Shown here one piece after another: positions 43,523-52,710 of a stretch of DNA of 64,000 nt. The position numbers and the translations under genes are program-made. Under the pieces are notes generated by a model that did no database searches, was not told the origin of the DNA, and worked only from the letters and a program-made list of their open reading frames with translations. Every line of letters begins with the position of its first letter. The first letter of the stretch is position 1. This DNA is from Salinibacterium hongtaonis (GTDB lineage Bacteria > Actinomycetota > Actinomycetes > Actinomycetales > Microbacteriaceae), in the NCBI RefSeq assembly GCF_003065485.1, contig NZ_CP026951.1, positions 1,798,001-1,862,000 on the forward strand. The letters run 5' to 3'.

Positions 43523-44407
43523 TCAGCGCACCCGTTGACAGAACGGGCAGAAGTGCGAGCCGCGGTTCATGAACTGCTCGCGCACGATCAGGCGACTGCA
43601 GCGCGGGCACGCCTTGCCCTGCTGCCCGTAGGCTTTGAGCGAGTGGGCGAAGTACCCTGACTCGCCATTCACGTTCAGGTACTGGGTGTCGAAGCTCGTT
43701 CCACCCTCGAGCAGCGCTTTGGCAAGCACGACGCGAACCTCCGCGAGCAGAAGGGTCGCTTTAGCCCGGCTCAGTCGGTCGGTGGGCTGGTCGTAGTGGA
43801 TTCGGGATGCCCAGAGGGCCTCATCGGCATAAATGTTGCCGATGCCGCTGATGAGCGATTGGTCAAGGAGCGCACGTTTGACGCCCGTGCGTCGAATGGC
43901 GAGGCGCTTGAGAAAGACACGGTCGTCAAAGAGTGGGTCGAGCGGATCCCGAGCGATGTGCGCGACCTGTACGGGCACTCGCTCACGAGGGGCGTCCACA
44001 GTTGGCGCGAGCGGGCTGATCGCCATCGAACCGAAGATGCGCTGGTCGACAAAGTTCAGCCGCAGCGCGCCGTGCACCGGGTGCGAGATGTCGAGCCGGA
44101 TGCGGGTGAGGCGGTCGTGCGCATCACGGTCGCGCAGCAGCACCTGGCCGCTCATGCCCAGATGAACCACGAGTGCCTCGTCGGGCAGGTTCCCGCCATC
44201 ATCCGACAGCGGAAGCCACAGGAACTTGCCTCGTCGGCTGGCCGCAACTAGCGTGCGGCCGGTGAGTCGCTGCACGAAGTCCTCTGACGGCCCGTCATGG
44301 CGGCGAAGAGAACGTTCGTCGAACACCTCAACGCCCTCAATGACGGCACCGGTCACTGCGGGGGCAAGCCCAGCGCGAACGACCTCGACTTCGGGCAGCT
44401 CAGGCAC
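43523..44407 (-). CDS. mutM: Formamidopyrimidine-DNA glycosylase
   Basis: 294 residues from GTG 44407; removal of the first residue exposes the catalytic N-terminus PELPEVEVVRAGL. It excises 8-oxoguanine. The Lys of RRGKFLWLPL, the helix-two-turn-helix region LLDQSLISGIGNIYADEALW, and a C-terminal zinc finger (CPRC...FCPFC) complete the site. The rnc stop lies ten bases upstream. A longer frame into rnc is not coding. Confidence 0.97.
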   Translation of the reverse strand: MPELPEVEVVRAGLAPAVTGAVIEGVEVFDERSLRRHDGPSEDFVQRLTGRTLVAASRRGKFLWLPLSDDGGNLPDEALVVHLGMSGQVLLRDRDAHDRLTRIRLDISHPVHGALRLNFVDQRIFGSMAISPLAPTVDAPRERVPVQVAHIARDPLDPLFDDRVFLKRLAIRRTGVKRALLDQSLISGIGNIYADEALWASRIHYDQPTDRLSRAKATLLLAEVRVVLAKALLEGGTSFDTQYLNVNGESGYFAHSLKAYGQQGKACPRCSRLIVREQFMNRGSHFCPFCQRVR

Positions 44408-44417
44408 AGCGGATGCG

Positions 44418-45131
44418 TCAGGCCTTGGCCTGCAGCTGGCTCCAAGCCTCGAGGGCGGCTGCCATTTCTGCCTGCTTCTTGCTGCTGCCGACGCCGGTTG
44501 CTGCGGCCTCGCCATCAATCATCACCGTCGCGTGAAACCGCTTGGAGTGATCGGGACCACTATCGGTGATCGCATAGGTCGGAATGCCGCGGTTGAGGCG
44601 TGCGGCCAACTCCTGAAGACTCGTCTTAGGGTCCATGGCGGCGCCGAAGCGCGCGGAGTCTGCCATGAGCGGCTCGACAAGACGCAGCACAAGCGCAGTT
44701 GCCGCGTCGGCCCCTGCACTCAAATAGGTCGCGCCAATGACGGCCTCGACGGTGTCAGCGAGGATCGATGACTTGTCTCGACCGCCCGTGAGTTCCTCGC
44801 CCCGACCGAGTCTGATGTAGTCACCGAGCCCGATCGCACGAGCGATCTCGGCAAGCGCGACACTACTCACGAGACTTGCCCGCCGTTTGGCGAGGTCACC
44901 TTCGTCGAGGTCGGGATTGTCGAGGAACAGCTTGACGGTGACGGCCTGCCCGAGGATTGAATCCCCCAGGAACTCGAGACGCTCGTTATGAGCGCCCCCG
45001 CCGTGCTCGTACGCGTAGGAGCGGTGAGTTAGCGCGAGCTCGAGAAGATCGAGATCGACGTCAACCGACAACCGCAGAGCGAGGTCGGCCGGCTCCTTAA
45101 AGCCGGTCGCCTTCTCACCGCTCACGCGCAC
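44418..45131 (-). CDS. rnc: Ribonuclease III
   Basis: 237 residues starting at a GTG (45131; a second GTG two codons on is also possible). The RNase III signature NERLEFLGDSILG with its catalytic Glu/Asp and the downstream DTVEAVIGATYLSAG are present, followed by the double-stranded-RNA-binding domain (DPKTSLQELAARLNRGIPTY...SSKKQAEMAAALEAWSQL). It processes rRNA and mRNA. Order yceD-rpmF-rnc-mutM is standard. Confidence 0.97.
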   Translation of the reverse strand: MRVSGEKATGFKEPADLALRLSVDVDLDLLELALTHRSYAYEHGGGAHNERLEFLGDSILGQAVTVKLFLDNPDLDEGDLAKRRASLVSSVALAEIARAIGLGDYIRLGRGEELTGGRDKSSILADTVEAVIGATYLSAGADAATALVLRLVEPLMADSARFGAAMDPKTSLQELAARLNRGIPTYAITDSGPDHSKRFHATVMIDGEAAATGVGSSKKQAEMAAALEAWSQLQAKA

Positions 45132-45160
45132 ATCCGAAAGTCTGTGTCCGAAGGAGCGAC

Positions 45161-45364
45161 TTAAACGTCGGCTACCTTGCGGCCCTTGTACTCCATGTAC
45201 AGGGGGGTGCCAGCGGAGTCTTCAACAACCTTGGCGCGGTGCGGGAGGCTGTAAACAACCTTGCCGCCCTCGATGGTCTTGACGAGCGTGGGAGGGGTTG
45301 CCTTCCACTGAGCGCGACGGGCGCGGGTGCTCGCACGGGACATCTTCCGCTTGGGTACTGCCAT
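45161..45364 (-). CDS. rpmF: 50S ribosomal protein L32, cysteine-free form
   Basis: 67 residues. The N-terminus [21 protein letters not shown] and the C-terminal YKGRKVADV are L32, but the four cysteines of the zinc-ribbon form are all absent. This is therefore the zinc-independent type of L32. It follows the DUF177 gene by two bases and precedes rnc. Confidence 0.95.
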   Translation of the reverse strand: MAVPKRKMSRASTRARRAQWKATPPTLVKTIEGGKVVYSLPHRAKVVEDSAGTPLYMEYKGRKVADV

Positions 45365-45366
45365 GG

Positions 45367-45951
45367 CTATCTCTTCTCTCTGTCAGCGTCGCCGTCAGGC
45401 GCAGCACTGATGACGTCATTGGTGGGGGCCCCGGTCAGGCTGTCGAGTCCGGCAAGCGCCGCCCATCGAGGATCGATGGGTTCTTCATGCTCGTGACCCG
45501 GGTTGTCGAGGAGCCGCACCCCACACTGGGGGCACAGGCCGAGGCAATCCTCTTGACACACCGGTTGGAACGGAAGTGACAACACCACCGCATCCCTGAT
45601 TACCGGTTCAAGATCCACGTGATCATCTTGAACCAGATAGTCGAAGCCTTCTGTCTCAGAGTACGCGAAAACCTCTTGGATTTCGACTTCGACCGGCTCG
45701 GTGATCTCGATGAGGCACCGAACGCACTCCCCTGAGGCAGTTGTGTCGACCTCAGCGGTGACCAGGATGCCGTCATGAAGCGACTCGAGACGAACATCCG
45801 CCGAGATCGGCGTGCCTTCTTCTACCGCGATGACGGCATTGCCGAAGCGCTCCTTCGCCTTGGTCTCAACAAAGACCTCGCGCATTTCACCGGGTCGGTG
45901 CGCGAGATCGAGGATGTTGATCGCCAAGGGAGATTTATTGTGCTGTGCCAC
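45367..45951 (-). CDS. YceD/DUF177 protein
   Basis: 194 residues from GTG 45951 ([26 protein letters not shown]). The two Cys pairs typical of the family are there: [10 protein letters not shown] and [13 protein letters not shown], which probably bind a metal. It is nearly always just upstream of rpmF, as here (2-bp gap), and is linked to 23S rRNA accumulation in other organisms; the mechanism is not established. Confidence 0.93.
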   Translation of the reverse strand: MAQHNKSPLAINILDLAHRPGEMREVFVETKAKERFGNAVIAVEEGTPISADVRLESLHDGILVTAEVDTTASGECVRCLIEITEPVEVEIQEVFAYSETEGFDYLVQDDHVDLEPVIRDAVVLSLPFQPVCQEDCLGLCPQCGVRLLDNPGHEHEEPIDPRWAALAGLDSLTGAPTNDVISAAPDGDADREKR

Positions 45952-46017
45952 CCCATGAGCTTAGTCGTCGTAGCGGGGCGCTTTCTGTTCACTGGCAGAA
46001 AACGAGCCGAACGCACC

Positions 46018-48282
46018 CTAAGAAATGGTGCGGATGATCCTCTCAATCGCACTGCGGGGCCACAGCGTGGCTATCGCGCGGCGACGCAACGGCACGCTGC
46101 GACGGAGACCGCGGATTACCGACCGTGCGTCGGAAGCCGCCCGCGGATAGCCCGTGTCGTCGCGCGAGAACTGCTCGCGCTCAACGGCATCGAGCAGTCT
46201 GTCGAGCGCCGGTTGCTGCTGGCCCAGCTGGCGGGCAAGAATCGCGGCGTTCTGACGTGGCGTGGTCGCTGGCTCAACGGGAACCCCGAGATCACGCGCC
46301 GAGCGCACGACCTCGTTCCACGCCACCACGGACTCGGCCCTTCGCCGCCGCACCGCGGAGAGCTGCACCGCCCGGACGAGCAGTCTGGCGAGGGCCGGAA
46401 CGAGGGCCAAAAACACAACGACCGGGATCGCGAGCAACCAGGGCGACAGGCTCGAATTTGTGGGGCCGGCCTGACCCGTGCCCGGCAGCGCCTCGGCCGG
46501 GGCGAGCGGGGTTGTGGGGGCAGCGCTTGGCCGAGTCGACGGCACGGGAGCCGCGCTCGGATCCGCCGGGGCAACGTCGTCAAGGGCCTCCGGCTCCGCG
46601 TAGTCAGGAACTTCTCCCCTGCCGGTCGTCGGCTCGAACGGGACCCATCCAATGCCGTCGAAATACAGCTCGGGCCAGGCGTGAAGCTCCTTCGAGGTGA
46701 CCAGCCACGCGGTCTCCCCCTCGTCGAACCCCGTCTCGTCCGACTTTTCGCCGGGCAGAAAGCCCACAGCGACCCTGGCCGGGATTCCCACACTGCGCGC
46801 CATAAGCGCCATGGCCGATGCGAAATGAACGCAGTATCCGCTGCCCTCTGCGAGAAAAACGCCGACGACATCAGCGCTGGAGCCGTCGTAGCCCTCACGC
46901 ACCGGTGCCTTCTCCGAATAGAGAAAGTCGCCGTTGCGCAAGAAATCTTGAATTGCGAGCGCCCGCTCGTAACTCGTGGTCGCATCGACCGTAACGGAAG
47001 CGGCTGTTTCGGAGATCACAGCAGGCCACGACGGGTCGAGCTGAGCGAGATCTTGATAGGGCTCGGGGACGGCGACTCCGGCATCCTGTAGCTGTTGCGG
47101 GGTGGGATCGAGCGAGAGGGATGACACGGAGAACTTCTCCCCGCGCACGCTCCTGCGATCTGCCCTGAGCGCCACTGTGTCGAAATCCCAGGTCGCGGCA
47201 GCTTTGAAACCTTCGACCCCAACGGCCGGATACGGCATCGGCACCCACAGACCGCCCAGCTCGCGGATGGTGATCGACGTCGTCTCAACGAATCGCGTCA
47301 CGTCATCGGACAGCCCCGGCGGGGGTGGAACGGCCCCCGATTCAAGGGGCTCTGCGGGTGACGGCACATGGAACCACCCCGAATCGTCAAAGCCCTCGAG
47401 CGCCATAAGGCGCAGGTAGCGGGGCGTTCCCGACGTCGTCGAATACTCGAGCGCCTCTCTGACGACGGGCCGCCGCAAATCCTGCCCCAGACCCACGATG
47501 GGGTTGACCCCCATGCGGATCTCCCCACCGCCCGAGCCCGTCGCGGTGCTGCCCGAGGGAACCGGAGCGAAAAGGGGAACGAGCAGAGCGAAGACGGCCG
47601 CTGAGGCGCCGACGGCTACGGCATCCCATGCCCGCCTGCCCCGGAGAGGGCGGCGAGCGGCGAGCAGCCACAGCCACGCAAGACCCGTGAGCAGGAGCCA
47701 GCCGAACTCGGCGGATCGGACCACCACCGACGGCGCGATCGCGAGCACCATGAGCCCGATACCGGCGAGCGCAGGACGCCGCAGCGAGATGGCCAGCGCA
47801 TCCAGGAGCACCGCCATGACGGCTATGCCCGTCACGAGAATGGCGAGCACACCCTCATCGACCTCTGCCGGCGGGATCTGCGCCGATAGCGACTCCGCGC
47901 CCAAAGGATAAAGGAGCTCGAGAGCCTGCCCCGTTCGAGTCGTAGGGAGGCCAAGAACCGTGGTCGACGGAACCACGAACAGGGGCACCAGGATCATGGC
48001 GACAACGGATCCGACAAGGGTTGGAAGCAGGGCAATGATCGCCCGGTTTGCCCGGCCTGGACGGGCCACCGAAGCTCGGGATGCCGAAACGGCACCCAGC
48101 GCAGCCCTGGTGCCGCCTGAGGCCGCGAGCACAGCGGCGGCGGCACCCGCGCAGACGAACCACCACGAGCTGCCTTCGAGCGCCACATGGAGCGCCCCCA
48201 TCGCTGCCATGAGCGCAACAAAGAGTGCTCCGGTCGCTGCCCACGGCGACGGGCGCCGGGACACGCCTTCATCGTGCGCCAC
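46018..48282 (-). CDS. TgpA-like membrane transglutaminase-domain protein
   Basis: 754 residues from GTG 48282, chosen for a GGGGG run eight bases upstream; starts at 48300, 48288 and 48264 are also possible. Several membrane segments fill the first 230 residues, then a large extracellular part holds the transglutaminase-like triad: GSGYCVHFASAMALMARSVGIPARVAVGF (Cys) and SKELHAWPELYFDGIGWVPFEPTTG (His, Asp). One more helix (LLAIPVVVFLALVPALARLLV) and a cytoplasmic DUF4129-like tail follow. The last gene of the MoxR-DUF58-TgpA set, a widespread unit of unclear function. It overlaps the DUF58 gene. Confidence 0.88.
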   Translation of the reverse strand: MAHDEGVSRRPSPWAATGALFVALMAAMGALHVALEGSSWWFVCAGAAAAVLAASGGTRAALGAVSASRASVARPGRANRAIIALLPTLVGSVVAMILVPLFVVPSTTVLGLPTTRTGQALELLYPLGAESLSAQIPPAEVDEGVLAILVTGIAVMAVLLDALAISLRRPALAGIGLMVLAIAPSVVVRSAEFGWLLLTGLAWLWLLAARRPLRGRRAWDAVAVGASAAVFALLVPLFAPVPSGSTATGSGGGEIRMGVNPIVGLGQDLRRPVVREALEYSTTSGTPRYLRLMALEGFDDSGWFHVPSPAEPLESGAVPPPPGLSDDVTRFVETTSITIRELGGLWVPMPYPAVGVEGFKAAATWDFDTVALRADRRSVRGEKFSVSSLSLDPTPQQLQDAGVAVPEPYQDLAQLDPSWPAVISETAASVTVDATTSYERALAIQDFLRNGDFLYSEKAPVREGYDGSSADVVGVFLAEGSGYCVHFASAMALMARSVGIPARVAVGFLPGEKSDETGFDEGETAWLVTSKELHAWPELYFDGIGWVPFEPTTGRGEVPDYAEPEALDDVAPADPSAAPVPSTRPSAAPTTPLAPAEALPGTGQAGPTNSSLSPWLLAIPVVVFLALVPALARLLVRAVQLSAVRRRRAESVVAWNEVVRSARDLGVPVEPATTPRQNAAILARQLGQQQPALDRLLDAVEREQFSRDDTGYPRAASDARSVIRGLRRSVPLRRRAIATLWPRSAIERIIRTIS

Positions 48283-49534
48283 GCCCACCGCCCCCTGCAC
48301 GTGTAGCGCCGCTCACACTGAGCCACGCCTGCTCTATCGACATCGAGTCATCAACGATCACACATCGCCAGCCGACCTGTTCCATCACGCGAAGCCGCAG
48401 TTCCAGGTCGCTCGGCACGCCCCTCGCTCGCACGAAGAGCACGGCGGCGCCGTAGCGCGCACGGCCGGTTGTGAGCGCCGCGACCATCGCCGCGTCGAGA
48501 TCGGCAACAACCGCGAAAACGACGCCGAGGCCCGACGACCCGTTCTGACCCTCCGGGGCCAGCACAATGCCATCAGGTCGCGACTCGTCGGTGAGTTCGA
48601 CCCGGGCAAGGCCGATGAGCGGATGCACCGCACCGGTCAACTGCGGTCGACCCGATTCGATGATGTTCACGGTGAAGCCTTCGGCATCCAGGTGCGTGAC
48701 CAGCGATGCCACCATCGAGACCGCCCACTCGAACTCGTCGGAATCGCCCATCTGCAGCAGCAGATCATCCTGATAGGCCACCGCTCTGGTTTCGAGCAGG
48801 ATGCTCGCTACCGCGTTGCTGCGCTGCTCCTCCTGGCGAACCATGAGCTGGCCGTGATGGGCCGACGCTCTCCAGTGCACTCTGCGCAGCGGATCCCCGA
48901 CGCGATAGCCCCGGGTCGTGATGTCGTGTTCCCCACCCACCGAGCGCGGATTCGAGCGACGCGCGGAGCCATCAGCGTCGCTCATGAGAACGCCAGGGCC
49001 CGGCAGAGGAACATGGCGGGGAACCACCGTGATTTCGGTGAGCTCCCCCACCGACACCGCAGCCCTGGCAAAGCCGAACGGGTCTTCGACCCCGAGCCGG
49101 AGCGGTCCAACGCCCATATCGCCGCGGTGCGGTGGCACAAAGCTCCACTGGACTCGGCACGAGTCGACCACGTCTCCTCGTCGCCCCCTCAGCTCGGGCA
49201 GCACGCCCTCTGGGCTAACCCCGGTGCCGGTGGCGCTGCCATCCGACCAGGTGACGGTGCCCGTCGCCCGCGGCGAGAGATTGACGATATCCACCGCGAC
49301 CGAGACCGGGTTGCCCACCATGGGCTGCCCGCCACCGAACGTACGATGAACGCTCAGCACCGGTCGGCGGTGATGGGCGGAGAAAAGCGAGAACACGACG
49401 GCACCGACAAGAAAAGAGCCGACGAGGAGAAACGCGTCGATCCCGGTGGCATAGGCCGCAATTATGCACGACACGGCCGCCGCAACAACCGCCCGGCCCC
49501 TGCCGGTGAGATCGAGTCTGCGGCGGCGGCCCAT
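48269..49534 (-). CDS. DUF58 protein
   Basis: 421 residues from ATG 49534, four bases after the MoxR stop. Two membrane segments near the N-terminus (GRAVVAAAVSCIIAAYATGI, FLLVGSFLVGAVVFSLFSA) lead to a beta-rich region and the DUF58 signature GGEHDITTRGYRVGDPLRRVHWRASAHHGQLMVRQEEQ. A von Willebrand A-like fold follows. Works with the MoxR ATPase upstream. Confidence 0.9.
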   Translation of the reverse strand: MGRRRRLDLTGRGRAVVAAAVSCIIAAYATGIDAFLLVGSFLVGAVVFSLFSAHHRRPVLSVHRTFGGGQPMVGNPVSVAVDIVNLSPRATGTVTWSDGSATGTGVSPEGVLPELRGRRGDVVDSCRVQWSFVPPHRGDMGVGPLRLGVEDPFGFARAAVSVGELTEITVVPRHVPLPGPGVLMSDADGSARRSNPRSVGGEHDITTRGYRVGDPLRRVHWRASAHHGQLMVRQEEQRSNAVASILLETRAVAYQDDLLLQMGDSDEFEWAVSMVASLVTHLDAEGFTVNIIESGRPQLTGAVHPLIGLARVELTDESRPDGIVLAPEGQNGSSGLGVVFAVVADLDAAMVAALTTGRARYGAAVLFVRARGVPSDLELRLRVMEQVGWRCVIVDDSMSIEQAWLSVSGATRAGGGGRGAR

Positions 49535-49538
49535 GCGA

Positions 49539-50531
49539 CTACCGGGGAGCTTCTGCCGAAACGCCCAGCGGAACGGGAGTCGCGGCAAGAATTCGGCGGA
49601 TGATGGCGTCGATCCCCTCACTCGATGCCCCGCCCGCAGCACGGCCTGCAGCGATGAGGCGGTGGCTCAGCACGGGAACCACTAGCGCATCGATATCGTC
49701 TGGCAAGACAAAATCTCGCCCGTCGAGCGCCGCCCGCGCCTTGGCTGCCCGCACCAGTTGGAGCGTGGCACGAGGGCTAGCCCCCAGCCGCAATTCGGCA
49801 TCAACTCGCGTGGCCTGGGCGATTGCGACGGCGTAGCGTTCCACCGCCGTCGAGACGTAGATGTCGCGCACCGTGGCGATCATGTCATTGAGCTGCTCGA
49901 GGCTCACGACGGGGTTCAGCCGTTCGAGCGGGCTCGACGACTCACGCGTTCGCAGCATTGCCTGCTCCGCCAGCGCATCGGGATACCCCATGGATATGCG
50001 CACCATAAAACGATCGCGCTGCGCCTCGGGCAGAGGGTACGTTCCCTCCATTTCGATGGGGTTCTGCGTTGCCACGACGGTGAAGGGCAGATCGAGCCGA
50101 TGGGTGCGGCCATCGACCGTGACCTGGCGCTCCTCCATGCTCTCCAGCAGAGCCGACTGGGTTTTGGGGCTCGCCCGGTTGATCTCGTCGCCGATCACCA
50201 GATTCGCAAAGATAGGGCCGGGCGTGAACTCAAACCCGCCGACGCCCTGGTTGTAGATCGAGACGCCCGTGATGTCTGAGGGCAAAAGATCGGGGGTGAA
50301 CTGGATGCGGTTGTCCGTGCAATCGACCGAGCGGGCTAGTGCCCGCGCCAGCATGGTCTTGCCGACCCCCGGCACATCCTCAATAAGCAGGTGGCCCTCG
50401 GCGAGAAGTGTCGTGAGCGCAAGCTCGACAGCGTCGCGCTTGCCGTCGATAACCGTCTCGATGGCGGCGACAATCGCCCTACTGAGAGAGTGGAAATCGC
50501 CGATCGGAAGTGGCGCGGCGTCGTTCGTCAT
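49539..50531 (-). CDS. MoxR-family AAA ATPase
   Basis: 330 residues. Walker A LLIEDVPGVGKTMLARALARS, Walker B NLVIGDEINRASPKTQSALLESMEERQVTVDG, sensor region FTVVATQNPIEMEGTYPLPEAQRDRFMVRISMGYP are intact. MoxR proteins act as chaperone-like ATPases on DUF58/VWA partners. First gene of the MoxR-DUF58-TgpA operon. Confidence 0.95.
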   Translation of the reverse strand: MTNDAAPLPIGDFHSLSRAIVAAIETVIDGKRDAVELALTTLLAEGHLLIEDVPGVGKTMLARALARSVDCTDNRIQFTPDLLPSDITGVSIYNQGVGGFEFTPGPIFANLVIGDEINRASPKTQSALLESMEERQVTVDGRTHRLDLPFTVVATQNPIEMEGTYPLPEAQRDRFMVRISMGYPDALAEQAMLRTRESSSPLERLNPVVSLEQLNDMIATVRDIYVSTAVERYAVAIAQATRVDAELRLGASPRATLQLVRAAKARAALDGRDFVLPDDIDALVVPVLSHRLIAAGRAAGGASSEGIDAIIRRILAATPVPLGVSAEAPR

Positions 50532-50627
50532 CGAGCATCACCTCATCTTCTGAATGCGAGTCTTTCAGATGAACGACGCGAGCGCACCACCCGGGACGAA
50601 CCCGACCGATCGGCGACCCAGCGCGGC

Positions 50628-51614
50628 CTACTTGACGGCCGCTGCAGCCTGAGAAAGCGTTGTGACATAGCTGTCCAGGCCCCAGGTGAGCGACAGTGCG
50701 GTGGGCGGCGAAACCGCCGCGATCAAGTCGACTCCGGTGATGTTTGCTACGGCACCGGCGGCCACGGCAGGGATCGCCTGTGCATAGGGCTGAGCCAGGA
50801 ACGCATCAGCGTCGGCCTGCGTGTCGGCGAAGTTCACGAGGATGTCACTCTCGAGCTGGTCGAGCTGCTCGTAGCTCAGCGTGTAGTAGAAGGTCGACTC
50901 TCCGTTGGCGAGTTCATCGACCGCCGGGGCGTTCTCGAGTCCGAGCCCGAACAAGAAACTCACCCGTGGGTCGGCCGCTCGGTAGACATAAAACGTGCCG
51001 GCGACATCCCACACCGCCGCTACGGTCTTGCCCTCAAGCTCGGGGTTAGCCGCGGCAGCGTCGGCAATAACGCCGTCGATGTCGGCGAGAACCTCGACCG
51101 CCTCATCGGACTTGCCGAGAGCTTCGCCCACGATGGAGATGACATCCTGCCACGGGGTAGTCCAGGCCTCTTCAGGGTAGGCAACGGTCGGTGCTATGTC
51201 GCTGAGCAGCTCATACTGCTCCTCGGTGATGCCCGAGTAGGGGGCGAGGATGAGATCAGGCTCGAGAGCCAGGATGTCTTCGTATGCTGGCGCCTCGTCG
51301 GTCGCCGGAATCATCGTGGGCTTATCCGCGCCCATCTCGTCGAGCTTCTCAGCGATCCATGGCAGAAGTCCGTCGTCGTTGGCGCCATACGTCTGGGTCT
51401 CCATTCCGACAGGAACGACATCGAGTGCCAGCGCGGCGTCAGCGCTGCCCCATCCGAGAGTGACGACCCTCTCCGGGTTTGCGGGGACCGTGGTTTCGCC
51501 GAACGCATGCTCGATGGTTGCCCCCTCTGCGGCGCTCTGCTCGTCCGGGGACGAGCAACCCACGAGCACGATGGCTGCGGCGATGACGACGGCGAGTGCT
51601 GATTTCTTTTTCAC
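50628..51614 (-). CDS. Iron-siderophore ABC transporter, substrate-binding lipoprotein
   Basis: 328 residues from GTG 51614, preceded by AGGAGAACCA. The signal KKKSALAVVIAAAIVLVGC ends in the lipidated Cys. The rest is a FepB/FhuD-like fold: RVVTLGWGSADAALALDVVPVGM, LLPWIAEKLDEMGADKPTMI, YEDILALEPDLILAPYSGITEEQYELLSDIAPTVAY. It binds a ferric siderophore; which one is unknown. Last gene of the SIP-permease-permease-SBP unit; 40 bp after the second permease. Confidence 0.92.
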   Translation of the reverse strand: MKKKSALAVVIAAAIVLVGCSSPDEQSAAEGATIEHAFGETTVPANPERVVTLGWGSADAALALDVVPVGMETQTYGANDDGLLPWIAEKLDEMGADKPTMIPATDEAPAYEDILALEPDLILAPYSGITEEQYELLSDIAPTVAYPEEAWTTPWQDVISIVGEALGKSDEAVEVLADIDGVIADAAAANPELEGKTVAAVWDVAGTFYVYRAADPRVSFLFGLGLENAPAVDELANGESTFYYTLSYEQLDQLESDILVNFADTQADADAFLAQPYAQAIPAVAAGAVANITGVDLIAAVSPPTALSLTWGLDSYVTTLSQAAAAVK

Positions 51615-51654
51615 TGGTTCTCCTGAATGGACGCGGTTGCTGCGATTAGTAGGG

Positions 51655-52710
51655 TCAGGCGGCGCGGGATTGCCGCGAGGATGCGGCGATGAGCCACAGC
51701 AGATAAGGGGCACCAATGATGGCGGTGATGACTCCGGCGGGAACCGAAGCCCCCGGGATGAGGTAGGTGCCGAGCAGATCGGCCGTCAGCACGACGGTTG
51801 CGCCGACCAGGGCTGAGGGCACCAGCGCGAGCGCCCCTCCCCCGACGAGTCGACGAGCAATGGGCGCAGAAACAAAGGCAACGAAAGCGATGGGCCCGGC
51901 AAAGGCGACGGCGACAGCGGTCATCGCTACCGCGACGGCGAGCACCCCCTGCCGCGTTCTGTGGACCGAGACGCCCAGGCTGGCGGCGACGTCGTCTCCG
52001 AGCTGCATCATGCTCAGCTGCGGGGCAAGCACGGCCACCAGCGGAAGAAGCACGGCGAGCGCAATTGCGAGCACCGCAATGCCCTGCCAGTCTGCGCCAC
52101 CGAGCCCCCCGACCATCCAGGTGAGGGCCTGCGAGGCCTCGCGAACATCCCCGCGAGAGAGCAGATAGCCGAGCACCGACTGGGCCATAAAGGCGAAGCC
52201 GACGCCGATGAGCACAAACCTCATGCCTGTGATGCCGCCGCGGTACGAGAGCGAATAAATAGCCAGCGCAACGATGACCGCACCCACGAACGCGAGCAGC
52301 GAGACCATGGCACCGCTAACACCAAGAATCAGGATGCCGAACGCTGCGGCAACGCTGGCCCCACCACTGATGCCAATGATGTCGGGGCTCGCGAGCGGGT
52401 TACGCAGGAGCGTCTGAAACAGCGCCCCTGCAACGCCGAAGGCTGCGCCGACGAGGATTCCGAGCACGCTCGCGGGGAGTCGAAGCCGGAACAGCACGAA
52501 CTCTTCTGCGCGCTCACCCTGGCCGAACAGTGTTGCGAGGATGCGGGAGGGCTCGATCGAGAACGAACCGTTCGAGACACCGACAACCGTGAGGACGAGA
52601 ATCACCACCAGGAGCACGAGGCTGACGATCGCTGCGCGGCGCCGGGTGATGCTTCGGGCCGTCAACGTTCTCGGCTGGGCATCCGTCGCCAGAGAAGGGT
52701 TCCCGGTCAT
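51655..52710 (-). CDS. Iron-siderophore ABC permease (FecCD family), second
   Basis: 351 residues from ATG 52710, overlapping the first permease's stop (ATGA). About ten hydrophobic segments; the FecCD signatures RLPASVLGILVGAAFGVAGALFQTLLRNPLASPDIIGISGGASVAAAF and GPIAFVAFVSAPIARRLVG are clear. Forms a heterodimer with the neighbouring permease. Confidence 0.94.
   Translation of the reverse strand: MTGNPSLATDAQPRTLTARSITRRRAAIVSLVLLVVILVLTVVGVSNGSFSIEPSRILATLFGQGERAEEFVLFRLRLPASVLGILVGAAFGVAGALFQTLLRNPLASPDIIGISGGASVAAAFGILILGVSGAMVSLLAFVGAVIVALAIYSLSYRGGITGMRFVLIGVGFAFMAQSVLGYLLSRGDVREASQALTWMVGGLGGADWQGIAVLAIALAVLLPLVAVLAPQLSMMQLGDDVAASLGVSVHRTRQGVLAVAVAMTAVAVAFAGPIAFVAFVSAPIARRLVGGGALALVPSALVGATVVLTADLLGTYLIPGASVPAGVITAIIGAPYLLWLIAASSRQSRAA

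Noticed and set aside
45775-47091. 438-codon open frame on the plus strand
   Set aside because: Opposite yceD and the TgpA-like gene; Arg-rich shadow without motifs.
47960-49603. 547-codon open frame on the plus strand
   Set aside because: Entirely opposite the TgpA-like and DUF58 genes, which have clear motifs; its own translation is low-complexity Arg/His-rich.
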